Shown here one piece after another: positions 37,101-51,479 of a DNA stretch of 64,000 nucleotides. A program made the translations under genes and the position numbers. Source of the stretch: Lasioglossum baleicum (taxonomy: Eukaryota; Arthropoda; Insecta; Hymenoptera; Halictidae); contig NW_027469521.1 in NCBI RefSeq assembly GCF_051020765.1, positions 48,704 to 112,703 of the forward strand, in the 5' to 3' direction. Each line of letters opens with the position of its first letter. Position 1 is the first letter of the stretch. The notes under the pieces were generated by a model that worked only from the letters and a program-made list of their open reading frames with translations, was not told where the DNA came from and searched no databases.

Positions 37101-38013
37101 AATCGCTGTTTCGCGTAGTAGATCAGTGCATTTGCAAGCAAGTATGCCAAATTGGAATAGAAACTCCGACCCGGCAAGCACGATCACGATTTATTCGAGC
37201 TTATGTCAGATTCGACGATTCTTTGTTTCAGAAGTGTATTTCTTTGCGGAATCGCTGTTTCGCGTGCTAGATCAGTGCATTTGTATGCAGATATGCGAAA
37301 TTGGCACGGAAACTCCGATTCGGCAAGCACGATCACGATTTATTCGAGCTTATGTCAGATTCGACGATTCTTCGTTTCAGAAGTGTATTTCTGTGCGGAA
37401 TCGCTGTTTCGCGTGCTATATCAGTGCATTTGCATGAAAGTATGCGAAATTGGAATAGAAACTCCGACCCGGCAAGCACGATCACAATTTATTCGAGTCT
37501 ATGTCAGTTTCGACATTCTTCGTTTCAGAAGTGTATTTCTGTGCGGTCTCGCTGTTTCGCGTGCTAAATCAGATCATTTGCATGCGGATATGCGAAATTC
37601 ACATAGAAACTCCGATTCGGCAAGCACGATCACGATTTATTCGACCTTATGTCAGATTCGACGATTCTTCGTTTCAGAAGTGTATTTCTGTGCGGGATCG
37701 CTGTTCCGCGTGCTAGATCAGTGCATTTGCATCCAAATATGCGAAATTGGCACGAAAACTCCGATTCGGCAAGCACGATCACGATTTATTCGAGCTTATG
37801 TCAGATTCGACGATTCTCCGTTTCAGAAGTGTATTTCTGTGCGGAATCGCTGTTTCGCGCGCTACATCAGTGCATTTGCATGCAAGTATGACAAATTGGA
37901 ATAGAAACTCCGACCGGCAATCACGATCACGATTTATTCGAGCTTATGTCAGATTCGACGATTCTTCGTTTCAGAAGTGTATTTCTTTGCGGAATCGCTG
38001 TTTCGCGTGCTAG
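29670..38013. repeat. 4,463-bp (30-monomer) higher-order repeat pair
   Basis: Positions of about 29670-33550 match about 34130-38013 at an offset of 4463 bp. This offset is 298 bp (two monomers) less than that of the preceding 4,760/4,761-bp duplication. The unit therefore lost two monomers at the 34,142 junction, or the earlier unit gained them. Private changes shared by both copies include GCGGTCTCGC (near 33,082 and 37,545), AATCAGATCATTTG, and TGCAAATCTGCG (near 32,525 and 36,988). Confidence 0.83.
34820..38013. repeat. 3.2-kb block copied to 43,003-46,196
   Basis: The block matches at an offset of 8183 bp (55 monomers less 12 bp) and includes one P and one T marker in each copy. TGCAAATCTGCG occurs in both, near 36,988 and 45,171. 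The right copy has private changes TAGGTCAG and GCATATGTATGC near 45,452-45,470. Beyond 46,196 the right copy instead follows the sequence found at 33,551 onward, so it is a recombinant of two neighbouring units. Confidence 0.78.
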
Positions 38014-38362
38014 ATCATTGCATTTGCAAGCAAGTATGCCAAATTGGAATAGAAACTCCGACCCGGCAAGCACGATCACGATTTATTCGAGCTTATGTCA
38101 GATTCGACGATTCTTTGTTTCAGAAGTGTATTTCTGTGCGGAATCGCTGTTTCGCGTGCTAGATCATTGCATTTGCAAGCAAGTATGCCAAATTGGAATA
38201 GAAACTCCGACCCGGCAAGCACGATCACGATTTATTCGAGCTTATGTCAGATTCGACGATTCTTTGTTTCAGAAGTGTATTTCTGTGCGGAATCGCTGTT
38301 TCGCGTGCTAGATCAGTGCATTTGTATGCAGATATGCGAAATTGGCACGTGAACTCCGATTT

Positions 38363-41300
38363 GGCAAGCACGATCACGATTTATTCGAGCTTATGTCAGA
38401 TTCGACGATTCTTCGTTTCAGAAGTGTATTTCTGTGCGGAATCGCTGTTTCGCGTGCTATATCAGTGCATTTGCATGAAAGTATGCGAAATTGGAATAGA
38501 AACTCCGACCCGGCAAGCACGATCACAATTTATACGAGTCTATGTCAGTTTCGACATTCTTCGTTTCAGAAGTGTATTTCTGTGCGGTATCGCTGTTTCG
38601 CGTGCTAAATCAGTTCATTTGCATGCGGATATGCGAAATTCACATAGAAACTCCGATTCGGCAAGCACGATCACGATTTATTCGAGCTTATGTCAGATTC
38701 AACGATTATTCGTTTCACAAATGAATTTCTGTACGGAATCGCTGTTTAGCGTGCTATATCAGTGCATTTGCATGAAAGTATGCCAAATTGGAATAGAAAC
38801 TCCGACCCGGCAAGCACGATCACGATTTATTCGAGCTTATGTCAGATTCGACGATTCTTTGTTTCAGAAGTGTATTTCTGTGCGGAATCGCTGTTTCGCG
38901 TGCTAGATCATTGCATTTGCAAGCAAGAATGCCAAATTGGAATAGAAACTCCGACCCGGCAAGCACGATCACGATTTATTCGAGCTTATGTCAGATTCGA
39001 CGATTCTTTGTTTCAGAAGTGTATTTCTGTGCGGAATCGCTGTTTCGCGTGCTAGATCAGTGCATTTGTATGCAGATATGCGAAATTGGCACGAAAACTC
39101 CGATTCGGCAAGTACGATCACGATTTATTCGAGCTTGTGTCAGATTCGACGATTCTTCGTTTCAGAAGTGTATTTCTGTGCGGAATCGCTGTTTCGCGTG
39201 CTATATCAGTGCATTTGCATGCAAATATGCGAAATCGGCACGAAAACTCCGATTTGGCAAGCACGATCATGGTTTATTCGAGCTTATGTCAGATTTGACA
39301 ATTATTCGTTTCACAAATGAATTTCTGTGCGGAATCGCTGTTTCGCGTAGTAGATCAGTGCATTTGCAAGCAAGTATGCCAAATTGGAATAGAAACTCCG
39401 ACCCGGCAAGCACGATCACGATTTATTCGAGCTTATGTCAGATTCGACGATTCTTTGTTTCAGAAGTGTATTTCTGTGCGGAATCGCTGTTTCGCGTGCT
39501 AGATCAGTGCATTTGCATGAAAGTATGCGAAATTGGAATAGAAACTCCGACCCGGCAAGCACGATCACAATTTATACGAGTCTATGTCACTTTCGACATT
39601 CTTCGTTTCAGAAGTGTATTTCAGTGCGGTATCGCTGTTTCGCGTGCTATATCAGTGCATTTGCATGAAAGTATGCGAAATTGGAATAGAAACTCCGACC
39701 CGGCAAGCACGATCACAATTTATACGAGTCTATGTCAGTTTCGACATTCTTCGTTTCAGAAGTGTATTTCTGTGCGGTATCGCTGTTTCGCGTGCTAAAT
39801 CAGTTCGTTTGCATGCGGATATGCGAAATTCACATAGAAACTCCGATTCGGCAAGCACGATCACGATTTATTCGAGCTTATGTCAGATTCAACGATTATT
39901 CGTTTCACAAATGAATTTCTGTGCGGAATCGCTGTTTCGCGTAGTAGATCAGTGCATTTGCAAGCAAGTATGCCAAATTGGAATAGAAACTCCGACCCGG
40001 CAAGCACGATCACGATTTATTCGAGCTTATGTCAGATTCGACGATTCTTTGTTTCAGAAGTGTATTTCTGTGCGGAATCGCTGTTTCGCGTGCTAGATCA
40101 TTGCATTTGCAAGCAAGAATGCCAAATTGGAATAGAAACTCCGACCCGGCAAGCACGATCACGATTTATTCGAGCTTATGTCAGATTCGACGATTCTTTG
40201 TTTCAGAAGTGTATTTCTGTGCGGAATCGCTGTTTCGCGTGCTAGATCAGTGCATTTGTATGCAGATATGCGAAATTGGCACGAAAACTCCGATTCGGCA
40301 AGTACGATCACGATTTATTCGAGCTTGTGTCAGATTCGACGATTCTTCGTTTCAGAAGTGTATTTCTGTGCGGAATCGCTGTTTCGCGTGCTATATCAGT
40401 GCATTTGCATGCAAATATGCGAAATCGGCACGAAAACTCCGATTTGGCAAGCACGATCATGGTTTATTCGAGCTTATGTCAGATTTGACAATTATTCGTT
40501 TCACAAATGAATTTCTGTGCGGAATCGCTGTTTCGCGTAGTAGATCAGTGCATTTGCAAGCAAGTATGCCAAATTGGAATAGAAACTCCGACCCGGCAAG
40601 CACGATCACGATTTATTCGAGCTTATGTCAGATTCGACGATTCTTTGTTTCAGAAGTGTATTTCTGTGCGGAATCGCTGTTTCGCGTGCTATATCAGTGC
40701 ATTTGCATGCAAATATGCGAAATCGGCACGAAAACTCCGATTTGGCAAGCACGATCATGGTTTATTCGAGCTTATGTCAGATTTGACAATTATTCGTTTC
40801 ACAAATGAATTTCTGTGCGGAATCGCTGTTTCGCGTAGTAGATCAGTGCATTTGCAAGCAAGTATGCCAAATTGGAATAGAAACTCCGACCCGGCAAGCA
40901 CGATCACGATTTATTCGAGCTTATGTCAGATTCGACGATTCTTCGTTTCAGAAGTGTATTTCTGTGCGGAATCGCTGTTTCGCGTGCTATATCAGTGCAT
41001 TTGCATGAAAGTATGCGAAATTGGAATAGAAACTCCGACCCGGCAAGCACGATCACAATTTATACGAGTCTATGTCAGTTTCGACATTCTTCGTTTCAGA
41101 AGTGTATTTCTGTGCGGTATCGCTGTTTCGCGTGCTAAATCAGTTCATTTGCATGCGGATATGCGAAATTCACATAGAAACTCCGATTCGGCAAGCACGA
41201 TCACGATTTATTCGAGCTTATGTCAGATTCAACGATTATTCGTTTCACAAATGAATTTCTGTACGGAATCGCTGTTTAGCGTGCTATATCAGTGCATTTG

Positions 41301-42451
41301 CATGAAAGTATGCCAAATTGGAATAGAAACTCCGACCCGGCAAGCACGATCACGATTTATTCGAGCTTATGTCAGATTCGACGATTCTTTGTTTCAGAAG
41401 TGTATTTCTGTGCGGAATCGCTGTTTCGCGTGCTAGATCATTGCATTTGCAAGCAAGAATGCCAAATTGGAATAGAAACTCCGACCCGGCAAGCACGATC
41501 ACGATTTATTCGAGCTTATGTCAGATTCGACGATTCTTTGTTTCAGAAGTGTATTTCTGTGCGGAATCGCTGTTTCGCGTGCTAGATCAGTGCATTTGTA
41601 TGCAGATATGCGAAATTGGCACGAAAACTCCGATTCGGCAAGTACGATCACGATTTATTCGAGCTTGTGTCAGATTCGACGATTCTTCGTTTCAGAAGTG
41701 TATTTCTGTGCGGAATCGCTGTTTCGCGTGCTATATCAGTGCATTTGCATGCAAATATGCGAAATCGGCACGAAAACTCCGATTTGGCAAGCACGATCAT
41801 GGTTTATTCGAGCTTATGTCAGATTTGACAATTATTCGTTTCACAAATGAATTTCTGTGCGGAATCGCTGTTTCGCGTAGTAGATCAGTGCATTTGCAAG
41901 CAAGTATGCCAAATTGGAATAGAAACTCCGACCCGGCAAGCACGATCACGATTTATTCGAGCTTATGTCAGATTCGACGATTCTTTGTTTCAGAAGTGTA
42001 TTTCTGTGCGGAATCGCTGTTTCGCGTGCTAGATCAGTGCATTTGCATGAAAGTATGCGAAATTGGAATAGAAACTCCGACCCGGCAAGCACGATCACAA
42101 TTTATACGAGTCTATGTCACTTTCGACATTCTTCGTTTCAGAAGTGTATTTCAGTGCGGTATCGCTGTTTCGCGTGCTATATCAGTGCATTTGCATGAAA
42201 GTATGCGAAATTGGAATAGAAACTCCGACCCGGCAAGCACGATCACAATTTATACGAGTCTATGTCAGTTTCGACATTCTTCGTTTCAGAAGTGTATTTC
42301 TGTGCGGTATCGCTGTTTCGCGTGCTAAATCAGTTCGTTTGCATGCGGATATGCGAAATTCACATAGAAACTCCGATTCGGCAAGCACGATCACGATTTA
42401 TTCGAGCTTATGTCAGATTCAACGATTATTCGTTTCACAAATGAATTTCTG
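38363..42451. repeat. 2,530-bp (17-monomer) repeat pair
   Basis: Positions 38363-39921 match 40893-42451 at an offset of 2530 bp. Both copies carry TATGTCACTTTCG (39,584 and 42,114) and TATTTCAGTGCGG (near 39,616 and 42,146), changes seen nowhere else in the window. At the right edge the first copy turns into TGTGCGG with TAGTAGATC and the second into TGTACGG with TTTAGCGTGC. Confidence 0.85.
40349..40944. repeat. Local two-monomer (298 bp) tandem duplication
   Basis: Positions 40349-40646 and 40647-40944 are head-to-tail copies of a dimer made of the GAAATCGGCACG monomer and the CACAAATGAATTTC / GCAAGCAAG monomer. It is one of the smallest recent expansions in the window. The flanks differ by TTCTTCG versus TTCTTTG on the two sides, which fixes the edges to within a few bases. 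Confidence 0.82.
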
Positions 42452-45400
42452 TACGGAATCGCTGTTTAGCGTGCTATATCAGTGCATTTGCATGAAAGTA
42501 TGCGAAATTGGAATAGAGACTCCGACCCGGCAAGCACGATCACGATTTATTCGAGCTTATGTCAGATTCGACGATTCTCCGTTTCAGAAGTGTATTTCTG
42601 TGCGGAATCGCTGTTTCGCGCGCTAGATCAGTGCATTTGCATGCAAGTATGACAAATTGGAATAGAAACTCCGACCGGCAATCACGATCACGATTTATTC
42701 GAGCTTATGTCAGATTCGACGATTCTTCGTTTCAGAAGTGTATTTCTTTGCGGAATCGCTGTTTCGCGCGCTAGATCAGTGCATTTGTATGCAGATATGC
42801 GAAATTGGCACGGAAACTCCGATTCGGCAAGCACGATCACGATTTATTCGAGCTTATGTCAGATTCGACGATTCTCCGTTTCAGAAGTGTATTTCTGTGC
42901 GGAATCGCTGTTTCGCGCGCTAGATCAGTGCATTTGCATGCAAGTATGACAAATTGGAATAGAAACTCCGACCGGCAATCACGATCACGATTTATTCGAG
43001 CTTATGTCAGATTCGACGATTCTTCGTTTCAGAAGTGTATTTCTTTGCGGAATCGCTGTTTCGCGTGCTAGATCAGTGCATTTGCATGCAAATATGCGAA
43101 ATTGGCACGAAAACTCCGATTCCGCAAGCACGATCACGATTTATTCGAGCTTATGTCAGATTCGACAATTATTCGTTTCACAAATGAATTTCTGTGCGGA
43201 ATCGCTGTTTCGCGTAGTAGATCAGTGCATTTGCAAGCAAGTATGTCAAATTGGAATAGAAACTCCGACCCGGCAAGCACGATCACGATTTATTCGAGCT
43301 TATGTCAGATTCGACGATTCTTTGTTTCAGAAGTGTATTTCTTTGCGGAATCGCTGTTTCGCGCGCTAGATCAGTGCATTTGTATGCAGATATGCGAAAT
43401 TGGCACGGAAACTCCGATTCGGCAAGCACGATCACGATTTATTCGAGCTTATGTCAGATTCGACGATTCTTCGTTTCAGAAGTGTATTTCTGTGCGGAAT
43501 CGCTGTTTCGCGTGCTATATCAGTGCATTTGCATGAAAGTATGCGAAATTGGAATAGAAACTCCGACCCGGCCAGCACAATCACAATTTATTCGAGCCTA
43601 TGTCAGTTTCGACATTCTTCGTTTCAGAAGTGTATTTCTGTGCGGTATCGCTGTTTCGCGTGCTAGATCAGTTCATTTGCATACAAGTATGAGAAATTGG
43701 AATAGAAACCCCGACCCGACAAGCACGATCGCGATTTAATCGAGCTTATGGCAGATTCGACGGTTCTTCGTTTCAGTAGTGTATTTCTTTGCGGAATCGC
43801 TGTTTCGCGTGCTAGATCAGTGCATTTGCATCCAAATATGCGAAATTGGCACGAAAACTCCGATTCGGCAAGCACGATCACGATTTATTCGAGCTTATGT
43901 CAGATTCGACGATTCTCCGTTTCAGAAGTGTATTTCTGTGCGGAATCGCTGTTTCGCGCGCTAGATCAGTGCATTTGCATGCAAGTATGACAAATTGGAA
44001 TAGAAACTCCGACCGGCAATCACGATCACGATTTATTCGAGCTTATGTCAGATTCGACGATTCTTCGTTTCAGAAGTGTATTTCTTTGCGGAATCGCTGT
44101 TTCGCGTGCTAGATCAGTGCATTTGCATGCAAATATGCGAAATTGGCACGAAAACTCCGATTCCGCAAGCACGATCACGATTTATTCGAGCTTATGTCAG
44201 ATTCGACAATTATTCGTTTCACAAATGAATTTCTGTGCGGAATCGCTGTTTCGCGTAGTAGATCAGTGCATTTGCAAGCAAGTATGCCAAATTGGAATAG
44301 AAACTCCGACCCGGCAAGCACGATCACGATTTATTCGAGCTTATGTCAGATTCGACGATTCTTTGTTTCAGAAGTGTATTTCTGTGCGGAATCGCTGTTT
44401 CGCGCGCTAGATCAGTGCATTTGTATGCAGATATGCGAAATTGGCACGAAAACTCCGATTCGGCAAGCACGATCACGATTTATTCGAGCTTATGTCAGAT
44501 TCGACGATTCTTCGTTTCAGAAGTGTATTTCTGTGCGGAATCGCTGTTTCGCGTGCTATATCAGTGCATTTGCCTGCAAAAATGCCAAATTGTCACAGAA
44601 ACTCCGACCCGGCAAGCACGATCGCGATTTAATCGAGCTTATGGCCGATTCGACGATTCTTAGTTTCAGAAGTGTATTTCTGTGCGGAATCGCTGTTTCG
44701 CGCGCTAGATCAATGCATTCGCATGCAAATATGCGAAATTGGCACGAAAACTCCGATTCGGCAAGCACGATCACGATTTATTCGAGCTTATGTCAGATTC
44801 GTCGATTATTTGTTTCACAAATGAATTTCTGTGCGGAATCGCCGTTTCGCGTGTTAGATCAGTGCATTTGCATGCAAACATGCCAAATTGGCACAGAAAC
44901 TCCGATCCGCACAAACACGATCACGATTTATTCGAGCTTATGTCAGATTCGACGATTCTCCGTTTCAGAAGTGTATTTCTGTGCGGAATCGCTGTTTCGC
45001 GCGCTAGATCAGTGCATTTGCATGCAAGTATGACAAATTGGAATAGAAACTCCGACCGGCAATCACGATCACGATTTATTCGAGCTTATGTCAGATTCGA
45101 CGATTCTTCGTTTCAGAAGTGTATTTCTTTGCGGAATCGCTGTTTCGCGTGCTAGATCAGTGCATTTGCATGCAAATCTGCGAAATTGGCACGAAAACTC
45201 CGATTCCGCAAGCACGATCACGATTTATTCGAGCTTATGTCAGATTCGACAATTATTCGTTTCACAAATGAATTTCTGTGCGGAATCGCTGTTTCGCGTA
45301 GTAGATCAGTGCATTTGCAAGCAAGTATGCCAAATTGGAATAGAAACTCCGACCCGGCAAGCACGATCACGATTTATTCGAGCTTATGTCAGATTCGACG

Positions 45401-46509
45401 ATTCTTTGTTTCAGAAGTGTATTTCTTTGCGGAATCGCTGTTTCGCGTGCTAGGTCAGTGCATATGTATGCAGATATGCGAAATTGGCACGGAAACTCCG
45501 ATTCGGCAAGCACGATCACGATTTATTCGAGCTTATGTCAGATTCGACGATTCTTCGTTTCAGAAGTGTATTTCTGTGCGGAATCGCTGTTTCGCGTGCT
45601 ATATCAGTGCATTTGCATGAAAGTATGCGAAATTGGAATAGAAACTCCGACCCGGCAAGCACGATCACAATTTATTCGAGTCTATGTCAGTTTCGACATT
45701 CTTCGTTTCAGAAGTGTATTTCTGTGCGGTCTCGCTGTTTCGCGTGCTAAATCAGTTCATTTGCATGCGGATATGCGAAATTCACATAGAAACTCCGATT
45801 CGGCAAGCACGATCACGATTTATTCGACCTTATGTCAGATTCGACGATTCTTCGTTTCAGAAGTGTATTTCTGTGCGGGATCGCTGTTCCGCGTGCTAGA
45901 TCAGTGCATTTGCATCCAAATATGCGAAATTGGCACGAAAACTCCGATTCGGCAAGCACGATCACGATTTATTCGAGCTTATGTCAGATTCGACGATTCT
46001 CCGTTTCAGAAGTGTATTTCTGTGCGGAATCGCTGTTTCGCGCGCTACATCAGTGCATTTGCATGCAAGTATGACAAATTGGAATAGAAACTCCGACCGG
46101 CAATCACGATCACGATTTATTCGAGCTTATGTCAGATTCGACGATTCTTCGTTTCAGAAGTGTATTTCTTTGCGGAATCGCTGTTTCGCGTGCTAGATCA
46201 GTGCATTTGCATGCAAATATGCGAAATTGGCACGAAAACTCCGATTCCGCAAGCACGATCACGATTTATTCGAGCTTATGTCAGATTCGACAATTATTCG
46301 TTTCACAAATGAATTTCTGTGCGGAATCGCTGTTTCGCGTAGTAGATCAGTGCATTTGCAAGCAAGTATGCCAAATTGGAATAGAAACTCCGACCCGGCA
46401 AGCACGATCACGATTTATTCGAGCTTATGTCAGATTCGACGATTCTTTGTTTCAGAAGTGTATTTCTGTGCGGAATCGCTGTTTCGCGTGCTAGATCATT
46501 GCATTTGCA

Positions 46510-49500
46510 AGCAAGAATGCCAAATTGGAATAGAAACTCCGACCCGGCAAGCACGATCACGATTTATTCGAGCTTATGTCAGATTCGACGATTCTTTGTT
46601 TCAGAAGTGTATTTCTGTGCGGAATCGCTGTTTCGCGTGCTAGATCAGTGCATTTGTATGCAGATATGCGAAATTGGCACGAAAACTCCGATTCGGCAAG
46701 TACGATCACGATTTATTCGAGCTTGTGTCAGATTCGACGATTCTTCGTTTCAGAAGTGTATTTCTGTGCGGAATCGCTGTTTCGCGTGCTATATCAGTGC
46801 ATTTGCATGCAAATATGCGAAATCGGCACGAAAACTCCGATTTGGCAAGCACGATCATGGTTTATTCGAGCTTATGTCAGATTTGACAATTATTCGTTTC
46901 ACAAATGAATTTCTGTGCGGAATCGCTGTTTCGCGTAGTAGATCAGTGCATTTGCAAGCAAGTATGCCAAATTGGAATAGAAACTCCGACCCGGCAAGCA
47001 CGATCACGATTTATTCGAGCTTATGTCAGATTCGACGATTCTTTGTTTCAGAAGTGTATTTCTGTGCGGAATCGCTGTTTCGCGTGATAGATCAGTGCAT
47101 TTGTATGCAGATATGCGAAATTGGAATAGAAACTCCGACCCGGCAAGCACGATCACGATTTATTCGAGCTTATGTCAGATTCGACGATTCTTCGTTTCAG
47201 AAGTGTATTTCTGTGCGGAATCGCTGTTTCGCGTGCTATATCAGTGCATTTGCATGAAAGTATGCGAAATTGGAATAGAAACTCCGATCCGGCAAGCACG
47301 ATCACAATTTATACGAGTCTATGTCAGTTTCGACATTCTTCGTTTCAGAAGTGTATTTCTGTGCGGTATCGCTGTTTCGCGTGCTAAATCAGTTCATTTG
47401 CATGCGGATATGCGAAGTTCACATAGAAACTCCGATTCGGCAAGCACGATCACGATTTATTCGAGCTTATGTCAGATTCAACGATTATTCGTTTCACAAA
47501 TGAATTTCTGTACGGAATCGCTGTTTAGCGTGCTATATCAGTGCATTTGCATGAAAGTATGCGAAATTGGAATAGAAACTCCGACCCGGCAAGCACGATC
47601 ACGATTTATTCGAGCTTATGTCAGATTCGACGATTCTCCGTTTCAGAAGTGTATTTCTGTGCGGAATCGCTGTTTCGCGCGCTAGATCAGTGCATTTGCA
47701 TGCAAGTATGACAAATTGGAATAGAAACTCCGACCGGCAATCACGATCACGATTTATTCGAGCTTATGTCAGATTCGACGATTCTTCGTTTCAGAAGTGT
47801 ATTTCTTTGCGGAATCGCTGTTTCGCGTGCTAGATCAGTGCATTTGCATCCAAATATGCGAAATTGGCACGAAAACTCCGATTCGGCAAGCACGATCACG
47901 ATTTATTCGAGCTTATGTCAGATTCGACGATTCTCCGTTTCAGAAGTGTATTTCTGTGCGGAATCGCTGTTTCGCGCGCTACATCAGTGCATTTGCATGC
48001 AAGTATGACAAATTGGAATAGAAACTCCGACCGGCAATCACGATCACGATTTATTCGAGCTTATGTCAGATTCGACGATTCTTCGTTTCAGAAGTGTATT
48101 TCTTTGCGGAATCGCTGTTTCGCGTGCTAGATCAGTGCATTTGCATGCAAATATGCGAAATTGGCACGAAAACTCCGATTCCGCAAGCACGATCACGATT
48201 TATTCGAGCTTATGTCAGATTCGACAATTATTCGTTTCACAAATGAATTTCTGTGCGGAATCGCTGTTTCGCGTAGTAGATCAGTGCATTTGCAAGCAAG
48301 TATGCCAAATTGGAATAGAAACTCCGACCCGGCAAGCACGATCACGATTTATTCGAGCTTATGTCAGATTCGACGATTCTTTGTTTCAGAAGTGTATTTC
48401 TGTGCGGAATCGCTGTTTCGCGTGCTAGATCATTGCATTTGCAAGCAAGAATGCCAAATTGGAATAGAAACTCCGACCCGGCAAGCACGATCACGATTTA
48501 TTCGAGCTTATGTTAGATTCGACGATTCTTTGTTTCAGAAGTGTATTTCTGTGCGGAATCGCTGTTTCGCGTGCTAGATCAGTGCATTTGTATGCAGATA
48601 TGCGAAATTGGCACGAAAACTCCGATTCGGCAAGTACGATCACGATTTATTCGAGCTTGTGTCAGATTCGACGATTCTTCGTTTCAGAAGTGTATTTCTG
48701 TGCGGAATCGCTGTTTCGCGTGCTATATCAGTGCATTTGCATGCAAATATGCGAAATCGGCACGAAAACTCCGATTTGGCAAGCACGATCATGGTTTATT
48801 CGAGCTTATGTCAGATTTGACAATTATTCGTTTCACAAATGAATTTCTGTGCGGAATCGCTGTTTCGCGTAGTAGACCAGTGCATTTGCAAGCAAGTATG
48901 CCAAATTGGAATAGAAACTCCGACCCGGCAAGCACGATCACGATTTATTCGAGCTTATGTCAGATTCGACGATTCTTTGTTTCAGAAGTGTATTTCTGTG
49001 CGGAATCGCTGTTTCGCGTGCTAGATCAGTGCATTTGTATGCAGATATGCGAAATTGGCACGAAAACTCCGATTCGGCAAGTACGATCACGATTTATTCG
49101 AGCTTGTGTCAGATTCGACGATTCTTCGTTTCAGAAGTGTATTTCTGTGCGGAATCGCTGTTTCGCGTGCTATATCAGTGCATTTGCATGCAAATATGCG
49201 AAATCGGCACGAAAACTCCGATTTGGCAAGCACGATCATGGTTTATTCGAGCTTATGTCAGATTTGACAATTATTCGTTTCACAAATGAATTTCTGTGCG
49301 GAATCGCTGTTTCGCGTAGTAGATCAGTGCATTTGCAAGCAAGTATGCCAAATTGGAATAGAAACTCCGACCCGGCAAGCACGATCACGATTTATTCGAG
49401 CTTATGTCAGATTCGACGATTCTTTGTTTCAGAAGTGTATTTCTGTGCGGAATCGCTGTTTCGCGTGATAGATCAGTGCATTTGTATGCAGATATGCGAA

Positions 49501-51397
49501 ATTGGCACGTAAACTCCGATTTGGCAAGCACGATCACGATTTATTCGAGCTTATGTCAGATTCGACGATTCTTCGTTTCAGAAGTGTATTTCTGTGCGGA
49601 ATCGCTGTTTCGCGTGCTATATCAGTGCATTTGCATGAAAGTATGCGAAATTGGAATAGAAACTCCGATCCGGCAAGCACGATCACAATTTATACGAGTC
49701 TATGTCAGTTTCGACATTCTTCGTTTCAGAAGTGTATTTCTGTGCGGTATCGCTGTTTCGCGTGCTAAATCAGTTCATTTGCATGCGGATATGCGAAGTT
49801 CACATAGAAACTCCGATTCGGCAAGCACGATCACGATTTATTCGAGCTTATGTCAGATTCAACGATTATTCGTTTCACAAATGAATTTCTGTACGGAATC
49901 GCTGTTTAGCGTGCTATATCAGTGCATTTGCATGAAAGTATGCGAAATTGGAATAGAAACTCCGACCCGGCAAGCACGATCACGATTTATTCGAGCTTAT
50001 GTCAGATTCGACGATTCTCCGTTTCAGAAGTGTATTTCTGTGCGGAATCGCTGTTTCGCGCGCTAGATCAGTGCATTTGCATGCAAGTATGACAAATTGG
50101 AATAGAAACTCCGACCGGCAATCACGATCACGATTTATTCGAGCTTATGTCAGATTCGACGATTCTTCGTTTCAGAAGTGTATTTCTTTGCGGAATCGCT
50201 GTTTCGCGTGCTAGATCAGTGCATTTGCATCCAAATATGCGAAATTGGCACGAAAACTCCGATTCGGCAAGCACGATCACGATTTATTCGAGCTTATGTC
50301 AGATTCGACGATTCTCCGTTTCAGAAGTGTATTTCTGTGCGGAATCGCTGTTTCGCGCGCTACATCAGTGCATTTGCATGCAAGTATGACAAATTGGAAT
50401 AGAAACTCCGACCGGCAATCACGATCACGATTTATTCGAGCTTATGTCAGATTCGACGATTCTTCGTTTCAGAAGTGTATTTCTTTGCGGAATCGCTGTT
50501 TCGCGTGCTAGATCAGTGCATTTGCATGCAAATATGCGAAATTGGCACGAAAACTCCGATTCCGCAAGCACGATCACGATTTATTCGAGCTTATGTCAGA
50601 TTCGACAATTATTCGTTTCACAAATGAATTTCTGTGCGGAATCGCTGTTTCGCGTAGTAGATCAGTGCATTTGCAAGCAAGTATGCCAAATTGGAATAGA
50701 AACTCCGACCCGGCAAGCACGATCACGATTTATTCGAGCTTATGTCAGATTCGACGATTCTTTGTTTCAGAAGTGTATTTCTGTGCGGAATCGCTGTTTC
50801 GCGTGCTAGATCATTGCATTTGCAAGCAAGAATGCCAAATTGGAATAGAAACTCCGACCCGGCAAGCACGATCACGATTTATTCGAGCTTATGTTAGATT
50901 CGACGATTCTTTGTTTCAGAAGTGTATTTCTGTGCGGAATCGCTGTTTCGCGTGCTAGATCAGTGCATTTGTATGCAGATATGCGAAATTGGCACGAAAA
51001 CTCCGATTCGGCAAGTACGATCACGATTTATTCGAGCTTGTGTCAGATTCGACGATTCTTCGTTTCAGAAGTGTATTTCTGTGAGGAATCGCTGTTTCGC
51101 GTGCTATATCAGTGCATTTGCATGCAAATATGCGAAATCGGCACGAAAACTCCGATTTGGCAAGCACGATCATGGTTTATTCGAGCTTATGTCAGATTTG
51201 ACAATTATTCGTTTCACAAATGAATTTCTGTGCGGAATCGCTGTTTCGCGTAGTAGATCAGTGCATTTGCAAGCAAGTATGCCAAATTGGAATAGAAACT
51301 CCGACCCGGCAAGCACGATCACGATTTATTCGAGCTTATGTCAGATTCGACGATTCTTTGTTTCAGAAGTGTATTTCTGTGCGGAATCGCTGTTTCG
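46510..51397. repeat. 2,381-bp (16-monomer) tandem duplication
   Basis: Positions of about 46510-49016 match about 48891-51397 at an offset of 2381 bp, so the copies are adjacent. Shared private changes include TATGTTAGATTCG (48,510 and 50,891), GCGTGATAGATC (near 47,083 and 49,464) and GCGAAGTTCAC (near 47,413 and 49,794). Around 47,120-47,150 and 49,500-49,530 the copies differ: one has AATAGAAACTCCGACCC and the other CACGTAAACTCCGATTTGG, a local replacement. Confidence 0.83.
48513..49464. repeat. Local three-monomer (447 bp) tandem duplication
   Basis: Positions of about 48513-49017 match about 48960-49464 at an offset of 447 bp. The first copy has TAGTAGACCAG near 48,874 where the second has TAGTAGATCAG. 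The duplication lies inside the 16-monomer tandem unit. The equivalent place in the next unit (about 50,894-51,400) has only one copy, so either the trimer expanded after that duplication or the other copy lost it. Confidence 0.8.
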
Positions 51398-51479
51398 CGT
51401 GATAGATCAGTGCATTTGTATGCAGATATGCGAAATTGGCACGTAAACTCCGATTTGGCAAGCACGATCACGATTTATT

